NCBI GenBank assembly: GCA_019915015.1 | Contig: JAHBBC010000011.1 | Location: forward strand, 1,302,001 to 1,366,000 | DNA from: Auriscalpium vulgare | Taxonomy: Eukaryota > Basidiomycota > Agaricomycetes > Russulales > Auriscalpiaceae | DNA: 64,000 bases | Direction of reading: 5' to 3' | Shown here: in pieces, positions 46,607-54,589 of the stretch | Layout of the letters: the number at the start of each line of letters is the position of its first letter | Numbering within the stretch: position 1 is the first letter of the stretch | Notes under the pieces: model-generated | Told to the model about the DNA's origin: nothing | Databases searched by the model: none | Seen by the model: the letters and a program-made list of their open reading frames with translations, nothing else | Made by a program: the position numbers and the translations under genes

Positions 46607-49048
46607 CCTCCAAGATAGACGAGGGGCGGGTAAGAGGAAACGTCGGGAGTCGCCCGCGGCGCTTGTAGAAATAACGCGCATACGCCTCGTACAGAGTCAC
46701 CTCGTACGCATTGAAGCCGGCCTCCGAGATAGTGACCTCCATGTTGTGGATGTCGCTGTCTGCAAACGCGGGCCATGCGCGGACGAGGCCTCGCAAACGC
46801 AACACTCCAGCCCGCCGCCATATCCAATCCTCGGAAAGGATGTAGTCCAGGGGCGCAGGGTCCGTCGGCACCTCGAGGCTTCCATTCCAGACACCCAGCC
46901 AGTCCAGATGCCGCTGGTACGTCGAGGGCTCGCCGATCTCCGCCATGATCTCCTCGTCCAGTTGCAGCAGCTCGAGCCGGAAATGCTTGACCGACAGCTG
47001 CCAGGCGACCTCCTTCCACATCGTCTCATCCTGGGCCGCGCGTTCAGCGCTGATCGGCTGATTGCGCCACAGCGGACGGTCCTCGGTGCGGTAAGGGGGG
47101 AACTCATACAGCACTCCAAAATGCACGGCGACGTCCAGCCTCTCGACGATCCGCTTGTCGTTTGGCTTCTCGCCGCCTGGCGCGGGTCGCTTCCCCAGAA
47201 CCGATCCTCCCGCCGCCGGACGTTCTGGCAGCCGCGCTATGAGCGCCTCTGAAAACTGCGACCGGTGTTTCGCGTTGGGCCGCTGGCTGTACGCATAGTA
47301 GTTGCCGTCGAGCGCGACCTTCCATGCAGACGCCGTGAGCGTGGTCGGATGGTCTTCCGAGTGGACGGCGACAAAGCAGTGCGGACGGATGCGCAGCCAG
47401 TTGTGCATCTTGAGCGCGACGTTCCCGGTAAAGGCGTGGTGCGGAGGGAGGCTGTACTGGATTGGCCTTTTGTTTTGAATGCCCGTCAGGTCGGCGAGCT
47501 TGGCTTCGATGGGGGCCCACAGAGGATGCGTCGCGGGCAGCCATTCTGCGCGGGACGGCACGTCGCGGGTGTTGACACCGGCGGCGGTGGCCTTGCCTTT
47601 GCCCCCGCGCCATCGAGACTTTTTCGCAGGCGGGGCGGTAGCGTCTACACGTACGATCAGGTCAGGAGCTACAGGGAACGAAGCGTGCGTACCAGGGACG
47701 TGCGTGGGCTCCGCATCGCGCGAAGAGCTGCTGGCGTGCGCGTGTAGATCGTCGAGGGTGGCGGTCATGGTCGGCGGGTCGTCGGGCGCGTCGGGGAGAA
47801 TGGGTTTAGGCGGGGCGACGAGGGGCTTGCTGCTCAGACCGTAGCGACGCAGCTGCTGCCCGAACCCTGCGTGCGCGTTGTCGACCGCCACCCCGTCTTT
47901 CCACGCGGGGGCCACGACGGTGATGTTGCCCAGCTTTTTCGTCCTTCTCCTCGCGAAAACGTCCGTCCACGGCGTCGGCTTGACGACGGCCTGGATCCAG
48001 GTGTTGCGATCGAGCGTGTTGATGGGCCGCACCCACCAGACAGGGACGCCTACGCGATACATGGTTTGGACGGTCTTGATAGACCCCGTGATAACGCCGC
48101 GGACGGGCGTGACGGGCGCGGGCTTGGCCAGAGGGGCAGTCTCGATCCGCGGCTTGAAGATCGTCATGTAGTTGTACCATGCCCGCAGGTCCAACAGCAG
48201 GCGCTGGCACTCGCGGAACCACTGAATCGCTTGTCCGAGCGGGAGGGTGCGGTCAAGTCCTGTGAGCGCCATGGTAAGAGCCGCGTTTTGCCTGTCCGCA
48301 TAGTCCATGGCTCGCTTGTCGAAGCCCATGGCCGTGCCGTGGTAAGAATACGCCCCGCTGGCCTCTGCAGCCGCCACGCGAAGGCGGGTGAGGATGGAGA
48401 CGTCGAGGCGTCCGAGCTCACGGCCAAAAGCTTCCGTGTGCCAGTCGTGCTCGTTGAAGGAGAACCACGGCGCGCCGTCGTCTGTCCACTTGTCCAGTCC
48501 AACGGGGGCTTTGATGCCCGTACGGATGCGCTCGCGCGGTTGACGAGTGAGAAAGTCGAGGGACGGCAGCGGATCGGGTCCGGCGAGTTTGCTCTGGGTG
48601 CATTGCAGGAGCATGGGATTGGCGGGCGCGACGGCGGTGTGGGGCTCCCAAGAGTCGAACACCTGGGGCCATTTCAGGTGCTCGAAGGACCCGAGCATGC
48701 CGTCGGCGTAGTAGCCGAACTCTTCGTCGCGACTGTGCGTGGGCACGGCGGGGACAAAGTCGGCGTTGGGCGAGGAGATCCAGAGCGCGCCGTTGCTGCC
48801 GGGGTATTCTGCTAGGCATAGAGCGTCGCTCGCGCCGCGGGTACCGCCTTGCGGAGGCTCAGACGAGACGGCTGCGGTGATTTCTTCCGCGTCTCGATAG
48901 CAGGGGAGAATTTCGCTGAAACGACGAGGTTGAAACGGCGGGTAAAAGACGAGGGGAAAGGGCAGAACTTACGCGGCTTCAGCCATTGCACGCTCCAGCT
49001 ACGAAAACACGCCGCAAAGTCGCTTGCGATCTGGGCCGCCGTTAGCAT
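46596..49048 (-). CDS. Large cargo protein of unknown function
   Basis: The ATG at 49048 gives a short exon (MLTAAQIASDFAACFRSWSV, then QWLKPR) ending at a GTAAGT donor near 48973. It is spliced near 48919 to FSEILPCYRDAEEITAAV and then one long exon to 46596, about 800 residues in all. Recognisable but unnamed blocks include GSNGALWISSPNADF, DEEFGYYADGMLGSFEHLKW, DSWEPHTAVAPANPMLLQCT, FRECQRLLLDLRAWYNYMTI and VPVWWVRPINTLDRNTWIQA. A basic KKSRWRGGKGKA patch sits mid-protein. Trp-rich and proline-containing blocks suggest a folded protein rather than a shadow frame. I recall unnamed homologs in mushrooms but no function. It is transcribed with the recombinase, 370 bp upstream of it. Confidence 0.8.
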
Positions 49049-49217
49049 GGAAAGCTTCGAGTCGCAACCCCGGCGTCCAGGAGGTACCAGGTCTGACGCC
49101 ATGCAAGAACGAGGGGCCGCTGTATGAGAGGGACTTACAGAGTACAATACACACGCAAACGTCCGCAGGGAAACTCCTGGTCCAGGGCCTAGCAAACGTG
49201 TTCACGGTCTTGACGAG

Positions 49218-49337
49218 ACACGACGCGTCCAAACTCGCAAGTGCAGTCTTTAAAGACTGCACGTAGGCGAAGTTCGTACAGAGCAGTCTTTAAAGACTGC
49301 TCCGCCGCTGGGGAGTGGGGGATCCGGGGCCGGGGTA
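49218..49337 (+). promoter_or_regulatory. Left arm of an inverted repeat with two long palindromes
   Basis: Two 22-bp perfect palindromes, each centred on GCAGTCTTTAAAGACTGC, lie at 49241-49262 and 49281-49302. The first is flanked by GT...AC, the second by GA...TC. This arm matches 49700-49820 in inverted orientation; the palindrome positions mirror exactly (sum 99037). It lies between divergent cargo genes, so a shared regulatory or recombination role is plausible. Alternatively the block is a MITE-like insertion. Confidence 0.85.
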
Positions 49338-49359
49338 CGAGCGCGGAGGGCAGGGAGGG

Positions 49360-49515
49360 TCGCGGGGGTGTGGGTGAGGGAGGGTGTGGGTGAGGGAGTG
49401 TGGGTGAGGGAGTGGGTGAGGGAGGGTGTGGATGAGTGGGTAGCGGGGGGCGTGTGGGTCGAGGCAGCGGGGGGCGCGTGTGTCGAGGCAGCGGCGACGG
49501 CGGCGAGATGGCGAG
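49360..49515 (+). repeat. G-rich minisatellite at the centre of the inverted repeat
   Basis: Runs of GTGGGTGAGGGA units (49368-49440) followed by GTCGAGGCAGCGGGGGGCG-type units. The G strand has many GGG tracts and could form G-quadruplexes. Frames across it are open but low-complexity and not coding-like. Confidence 0.8.
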
Positions 49516-49699
49516 GGGAGAAGAGGTGGGTGGTGGTGGGTGGGAAGCGGCGACTCGGAAGTCGTCACAGGCGCGCGCCACTACTCACAGTCACGCATCA
49601 CGTGACCCGTGTTGAGGAAAATCTTGCCAAGTCGCTCGACGCTCAAGCGCTCACCTCCGCCGTCCCTCCCCCTGCCGCCGCCTCCTCCTCTGTCTCTTC

Positions 49700-49820
49700 C
49701 GTGCCGGCCCCGGATCCCCCACTCCCCAGCCACGGAGCAGTCTTTAAAGACTGCTCTGTCTGAACTTCGCCCCAGTGCAGTCTTTAAAGACTGCACTTGC
49801 GAATTCGGACACGTTGCGTC
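49700..49820 (-). promoter_or_regulatory. Right arm of the inverted repeat with two long palindromes
   Basis: Palindromes containing GCAGTCTTTAAAGACTGC at 49735-49756 and 49775-49796. The order and flanks mirror the left arm, including the GGGGATCCGGGGCCGG stretch on the inner side. Confidence 0.85.
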
Positions 49821-50471
49821 CACGTCGCTCGCGGTGCAGCCCTCGTCAAGATCGCGGTCCTCCCCGACGCCGCTGCGCTCCCCGACGCGATCCCCGGCCC
49901 CAGGTACGCCGACCGCTTCGTTCTCGCCTGCATTGCCTACTGACGTTGTCGTTTTCATGTTGCGGGCGGGGTTTTGGTTGCCCGTGGTCTATGCCGCGGC
50001 ACGTTTCTCCTCGCTTACATTTAGTCCCTTTCTCATTGTCTCCCTGTCTTCTTGTGTACTCATATACCCCTGCGAGTGGCTGCGCGAACCTCCCGTCGTC
50101 TCTTACGCGCTGCTCGCAGGTTTCCGTGCACACATACGTCGTCTCTTACGCGCCGCTCGCAGTACCTCGCAGGTCTCAGTTTTTTTCCTCGCCACACCTC
50201 CCTAATTCACGATAGACTTACATCTGGTTTTCCCCTCCACGCCTCCCTAATTCACGATATCCTTACATTTATTGGTCCTTCCGTACTTTTAGTGCTACAG
50301 GAGCCGGCCTGAAGCGCCCTCTCGCGGGGGTGTCTGACGGCTCTCCCGGACCGCAATCGAGCCCCTTTGCCCCGCAACCACGCCCTCGTCAAAATGGCCG
50401 AGGACGCGCTCCTCCAGCGTCGGCCTCCCGACGCCGCGCTCGCATGCAGCCGGTCCGCGACTCGCCGTGCT
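49821..50471. other. Spacer upstream of the plus-strand cargo genes
   Basis: Contains two direct copies of CTCCCTAATTCACGATA at about 50202 and 50254 and duplicated CGTCTCTTACGCGC words near 50095-50155. No gene recognised. Confidence 0.5.
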
Positions 50472-50505
50472 GCGGTCACGTGCAGCCCGGCGCCACATCC
50501 GCGCG
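50472..50505 (+). promoter_or_regulatory. Promoter motif shared by the two plus-strand cargo genes, copy 1
   Basis: GCGGTCACGTGCA followed by GCCCGGCGCCACATCCG, about 40 bp before the ATG at 50535. The same motif with one or two changes precedes the next gene. It contains a CACGTG E-box and the GGCGCC palindrome. Confidence 0.7.
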
Positions 50506-50534
50506 CGCGTCGCGCGCGTTCTCCACCGTCCGCC

Positions 50535-52050
50535 ATGAACATCTACACGCCGCCGGACCTCTATGCCCTCGGCAAGACGGCGCACTGCTGGTCCGCCGAG
50601 GAGGCCTGCGACGTGGCCGGGTTCCTGCTCAAGTATGTCCGCAGCAGCACTGTGCTGCCCGACGAACTGCGCTACACCATCGAGGCCATCCGCGAGCGTA
50701 CACGCCCCACGGACGAGGAAGACGACAAGATCGACGAGGACAAGATTGACGAGGGCGAGGGCGACGCGGACGAGATCGACGCAGGCGAGATCGACGCGGG
50801 CGAGGGCGACGCGGGCGAGGACGAGATCGACGAGGTCGAGGACGAGATCGACGAGGGCGAGGGCATGGACACGGGCGGCGACGCGGGCACGAGCAGCGAT
50901 GCGGGCGGCGGCGGCACGACCACTGCGGGCAGCAGCGAGGGACGCAAGGTGGCGAAAGCCGCACGAGCGGAGCGGATCGCAGAACAGGCGCAGGAGCGGT
51001 ACGCAGGCATCATCGCCTGCATCCGCGACACGCCTGTGTCTCCGAACGAGCTCACCCGCCTCATCCGTGCGGGTGTTGCGGAGGGCCGGTATGCGCGCCA
51101 CGAGGACCTGGCGCTCGTGCGCGTCTACTGCGGGTACGACTGCCCTGCGCCGGCGGCGGATGTGTGGGTGCGTGTATGCGCAGTGTTTGCGCTCTCGCTC
51201 TGACGCCCGACCCCACAGGGCTTCTTTACGAAGATCGTCGACGGGTGAGGCTCTCTCGGGATGCGTTGCGCGTACTGACGTGCTTTGCAGCGGCGAGCAG
51301 GTCGAGCTGAACCAGCTGTGCGCGTTCGCTAAGGCGCTGCGCTCGGAGCCGATCGACGAGCGGCTCATCCTGCGCCCCAAGGTAAGTGTCGTGCCATGTC
51401 TGCACGCCGCGTCGGCTGAGCCCAGCGCAGCTCTATCACTCGGACCCGGCAGGCGCGCACTACGTGCTGTCCGTGTTTCGCAAGATCGAGTCCATCCGCG
51501 ACTACATCGACTCTGAGAAGCTTGCGCAGGGCGACGGCGGGCAGGTGCGCCGCAGAACGATCATGAACGCGCAGTTCAAGTACTGGCTGCGAGCGAACCC
51601 GGGGCAGATGCACCTCATCCCGGAGGTGGACGAGCTGGTTGCGCTCCGGGACCGCTCCGCCGAGTACTGCGCGGCCTGGAAGGCGTTTCGGGTGATGAAG
51701 GACTGCGACACGCGGTCGCGCAAGCGCATGCACGACATGTACGAAAATGTGAGTGGGGTGCGGTGTATGCGCGTGCAGTGCTGACGGCTGCACAGCTCGG
51801 GCCGGGCGTGCTTATCGACCCGATGTGGACGGTCGGCAACTGCCACTACCGTCGGTCGTCGTCGTTCGCGGGCGTGCTGCAGCTGCTGTACAGCCAGCCT
51901 CCGACGTACGCCGAAGGCGACGTGCCCCTGCTCCCTGCTGTCGCGAGCATCACGAGCAGCGCGCTCGTGTCGCTCGTGAACCACATTGGCGGCGAGGCGA
52001 TGGGGGCGTATGTAGCAGAGTTCCTGGCGGAGATGCCCTTTGTACATTAA
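50535..52050 (+). CDS. Cargo protein with an acidic repeat region, unknown function
   Basis: Starts MNIYTPPDLYALGKTAHCWS; exons end near 51167, 51237, 51380 and 51748, with short introns. After about 60 residues comes a strongly acidic repeat (DEIDEGEGDADEIDAGEIDA type) from tandem GACGAGATCGAC-like codons at 50720-50870. A structured part follows: RIAEQAQERYAGIIACIRDT, then FFTKIVDG, ELNQLCAFAKALRSEPIDER, HYVLSVFRKIESIRDYIDSE, LRANPGQMHLIPEVDELVAL. The last exon starts LGPGVLIDPMWTVGNCHYRR and ends FLAEMPFVH. Exon joins keep the frame throughout, supporting a real gene. I do not recognise the family. A long opposite-strand frame over this region is a GC-driven shadow. Confidence 0.75.
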
Positions 52051-52055
52051 CGGCG

Positions 52056-52235
52056 GCGCGGTGAATGCGCGGTGAACGACGACGCGGTGAACGCGCGGTG
52101 AATGACGACGCGGTGAACGACGCGGTGAACGCACGGTGAACGACGCGGTGAATGCACGGTGAACGACGCGGTGAACGCACGGTGAACGCCGCGGTGAACG
52201 CACGGTGAACGACGCGGTGACCGACGCGGCATGAA
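52056..52235 (+). repeat. Minisatellite directly after the stop codon
   Basis: About 14 imperfect copies of a 12-13-bp unit close to GCGGTGAACGACG, beginning within 10 bp of the preceding gene's stop and ending about 30 bp before the next promoter motif. Confidence 0.9.
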
Positions 52236-52263
52236 CGACGGAACGACGCGGCTCGGCGCGCGC

Positions 52264-52298
52264 GCGGTCACGTGCAATCCGGCGCCACATCCGGGCGC
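52264..52298 (+). promoter_or_regulatory. Promoter motif shared by the two plus-strand cargo genes, copy 2
   Basis: GCGGTCACGTGCA followed by ATCCGGCGCCACATCCG. A TATAAAG box follows at about 52299-52305, about 40 bp before the ATG at 52346. Confidence 0.75.
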
Positions 52299-52345
52299 TA
52301 TAAAGCGCGACCGTCGCCCGCTCGCGCCTCTTGCCCCCCTCCCTC

Positions 52346-53590
52346 ATGTCATTCCTGCAGATCAAGAAGCAGACGAGCAACCCCCCCGCAACGCGGCTGA
52401 AGAACCCGGCGGCCGCGTCGACGGTCAAGAACCCCCGGACCACGTCGGGGGCCTCGTCGGCGTCGTCCCTGCTCAAGCCCCAGGCAGTCGACACGAGCCG
52501 GTACGCCGTCGTCATCCCCTCTCGCGCGTCGTGTTGGCTCATGCATGCTGCAGCGCCGACGCTGTGGGCCGCGCGGTAGGCCGGAAGGCTGTGGAGGTGA
52601 GCACCGCGCCCGCGCATACATTCCACGTTCTGACATTGCCCGCAGACGTCCGTGCCGGAGGTGAGCAGCGCGCGCGCGCGGCGCACGCGCATATACTCAC
52701 ACGCCCCTGCAGGCCGCCAAGAAGCGGCGTCGTGTTGAGGGCTTCCCGACGACGGCGACGGCCGATGTCCGTGAGTTTGTGGACAACCTCCCCGAGCCGG
52801 AGGCAGCGCCGCGCCGTGTGCCGACGTCGCACTCGTCGGAGGAGACGGTGCAAGTGGCAAGTGCTGCCGCGCTCTGCGATGCGAACCCACTGACACGCAT
52901 ATATGCAGTTCTACGACGAGGAGGAGTACGAGGAGGAGGAGCCCGCGCCGCCGGTCGCGCAGCCCGCCAAGAAGACGGCGCGCATGCGCAGCCGGGTCTT
53001 TGAAGACGAGGAAGAGGAAGAGGCGGCCGCCGCCGAGCCCGACGCGGGGCGCGGCAAACGCCCGTCCAAGGGTATGTGGGTTTCGTCTGGACGCGGCCCT
53101 GCTGACCTGCGCGCAGGGAAAGCGCTCTTGCTGCAGGCCCAGAGGCTGGTGTTCCCGTTTAGCAAGACGCTGAGGGAGATGGTGAGCGCGGGTTACTGTG
53201 CGTGCGCGCGCACGGGCTGACGTCGCGTTGCAGCTGGGCGCCGAGGCGCAGACGGTCAATCTGCTGGCGGGGAACGCGAACATCGCGGTGAAGTCGCCGG
53301 TGTCGGAGTCCTCGGCGCGGGCGCAGTGGGCGCGCGCGGGGATAGCGCACGCCGCGCTCGAGCAGCACGGCGTGGGGATGGTTCTGCAGGCCTGGGAGAC
53401 GTCGCAGCGCATGCACTACGCGTACGTGGACGCGGTCGCCCACGCGCTCGGCGCGGACTTGGACTGCAAGCGCCTGGGACTCGAGAAGGAAGAGCCCGAC
53501 CCGCTGGGGCTGAGGGAAATTCCGTGGGAAGACTACCGGGCGCCGCTGCATGCGGCGCTGGCGGCGACGCTGCCCGACGCGGCGGAGTGA
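52346..53590 (+). CDS. Cargo protein of unknown function, disordered N-terminus
   Basis: Starts MSFLQIKKQTSNPPATRLKN with a Ser/Pro/Lys-rich segment. Several small exons follow, including AAKKRRRVEGFPTTATADVR with a classic basic nuclear-import-like patch and FVDNLPEPEAAPRRVPTSHS. An acidic stretch comes next (FYDEEEYEEEEPAP, then VFEDEEEEEAAAAEP), then GKALLLQAQRLVFPFSKTLR. The last exon (about 53233-53590) is folded-looking: LGAEAQTVNLLAGNANIAVK, AHAALEQHGVGMVLQAWETS, HYAYVDAVAHALGADLDCKR, ending ALAATLPDAAE. Introns between 52510 and 52720 are the least certain. It might bind DNA or chromatin, judging only from its charge pattern. Confidence 0.7.
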
Positions 53591-53614
53591 GCGCGCGGGG
53601 GCGCGGGTCAAGTG

Positions 53615-53925
53615 GGCGCGCGGATACGATGCCAGCGGACGTGAACGGACGCGACAGCGCGGATACGATACAGTGCGGAGACGGATACGATACAGCGCGC
53701 TCGGATACGATACAGAACGGATGCCAGAAGATACCATGCCAGCAGATACGATACGGCGCAAATGCCAGCAGATACGATACAGCAGATACAATGCCAGCAG
53801 AGATCATACAGCAGATACGATACAGTACATACAATGCCCTACAGATACAATGCCAGCAGAGATCATACAGCAGATACGATACAGTACATACAATGCCCTA
53901 TGTACGATACAGATTCAATGCCAAA
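53615..53925 (+). repeat. GATACGATACAG tandem repeat tract
   Basis: Irregular tandem copies of GATACGATACAG, AGATACAATGCC and CAGCAGAGATCATACAGCAG, with longer units of about 70 bp repeated at 53760-53900. It lies between the last cargo stop and the right inverted repeat. The tract is markedly less GC-rich than its surroundings. Confidence 0.85.
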
Positions 53926-53963
53926 CGACAGCGCGTACGATCCGTACGCGCCGTGCACGTGAC
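53926..53963 (+). repeat. Right 38-bp inverted repeat of the recombinase island
   Basis: Perfect inverted match to 43737-43774, with the palindromic core GCGCGTAC-gatcc-GTACGCGC and a CACGTG on its outer side. Confidence 0.9.
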
Positions 53964-53964
53964 G

Positions 53965-54180
53965 CGCGTCGCTTCGCGAAAAACAGCCGCGTGCCGTCGT
54001 GCGCATGGGTCGCTGCGCGAAAACTCGACCCGGTCCGTCGTGGGCGTCGCTTCGCGAAAAACACCCGCGCAGGTCGTTGGCATCGCTTCGCGAGAGACAC
54101 CGCGTTGCCGTCGTGCGCATGGGTCGCTTCGCGAAAACTCGACCCGGTCGTCGTTGGCATCGCTTCGCGAGAGATGGTAG
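53965..54180 (+). repeat. Iteron-like tandem repeats
   Basis: Six units of about 36-42 bp, each starting with TCGCTTCGCGA (once TCGCTGCGCGA) and alternating between two tails: ...CCGTCGTGCGCATGG and ...CGACCCGGTCGTCGTTGGC-like. Unit spacing is regular and the TTCGCGAA core is palindromic. Confidence 0.88.
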
Positions 54181-54309
54181 GTTCTCCCCGACCCGGCCGG
54201 CCGCTCGCAGGCTCGCGGCCGCCGGGTCTGGGAGAACGTGCGCCCCCCAGATCAATACCTGGCCGGCCTCGCTCGCAAGCTCGCGCGGGCCGCCAGGTAT
54301 TGATCTGGG
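54181..54309. repeat. Two adjacent long hairpins
   Basis: Hairpin 1 spans 54181-54237 (GTTCTCCCCGACCCGG against CCGGGTCTGGGAGAAC). Hairpin 2 spans 54246-54309 with a perfect 17-bp outer stem (CCCAGATCAATACCTGG). Both have GC-rich loops containing GCTCGC. A tRNA T-arm-like CAGTTCGACCCTGGG follows at 54324, then a T run. Confidence 0.88.
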
Positions 54310-54589
54310 TGGACGAAGGACCTCAGTTCGACCCTGGGTCGGCTCATATTTCGATTTTTGCAGGCGCAAGGGAGCACAAGGAGCAGGGCGAAGCACACTA
54401 CGTTACGCGTACCGACAAGTTGGACATTCGCAATCTAATATAACTAAGTAAATCCGCGTTGGAGAAGCTCTGTATGATCTACTACGGTAAGATATAGTCT
54501 ACATGGTCCCCGAAACTAGGCTGTTCGTAGATTGTACGTGCGTAAGGTAGTGGTGGGTCAAGCAAGGCTGCAGGACCAGCCCCGGAGTG

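Larger units (their letters stand above)
43737..53963. mobile_element. Candidate tyrosine-recombinase element with three cargo genes
   Basis: A GC-rich 10.2-kb block bounded by a perfect 38-bp inverted repeat. The tyrosine-recombinase gene occupies the left end, transcribed outward toward the left repeat. Next comes an unknown minus-strand gene (46596-49048), a symmetrical non-coding centre with four long palindromes, then two unknown plus-strand genes (50535-52050 and 52346-53590). Minisatellites fill several spacers. A recombinase at one end with unrelated cargo recalls fungal Crypton and Starship elements, but in a basidiomycete. True termini are not proven: repeat-rich sequence of the same GC-rich character extends right to about 54320 and no clear target duplication was found. 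Confidence 0.6.

Noticed and set aside
47871..48815. A 314-codon plus-strand open frame
   Set aside because: It is antisense to the long cargo exon, whose blocks are far more protein-like.
50295..51380. A 361-codon minus-strand open frame
   Set aside because: Its repetitive Val/Asp/Leu part is the antisense of the acidic repeat in the plus-strand cargo gene; no domain or start context.
51502..53412. A 636-codon minus-strand open frame
   Set aside because: It lies opposite two spliced plus-strand genes, runs through a minisatellite, and has Arg/Ala/His-rich low-complexity content typical of GC-driven shadow frames.
53926..53980. Target-site duplication of the recombinase island
   Set aside because: The words outside the repeats (GCGCTGTC left, GCGCGTCG right) are only loosely similar and fall in repetitive sequence, so no duplication can be claimed.
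53965..54180. A CRISPR-like array
   Set aside because: Units overlap in sequence throughout, without unique spacers, and the organism is a fungus; it is an ordinary tandem repeat.
54311..54345. A complete second tRNA gene
   Set aside because: Only a T-arm-like and 3' acceptor-like part is visible; no D arm, anticodon arm or matching 5' acceptor strand was found.
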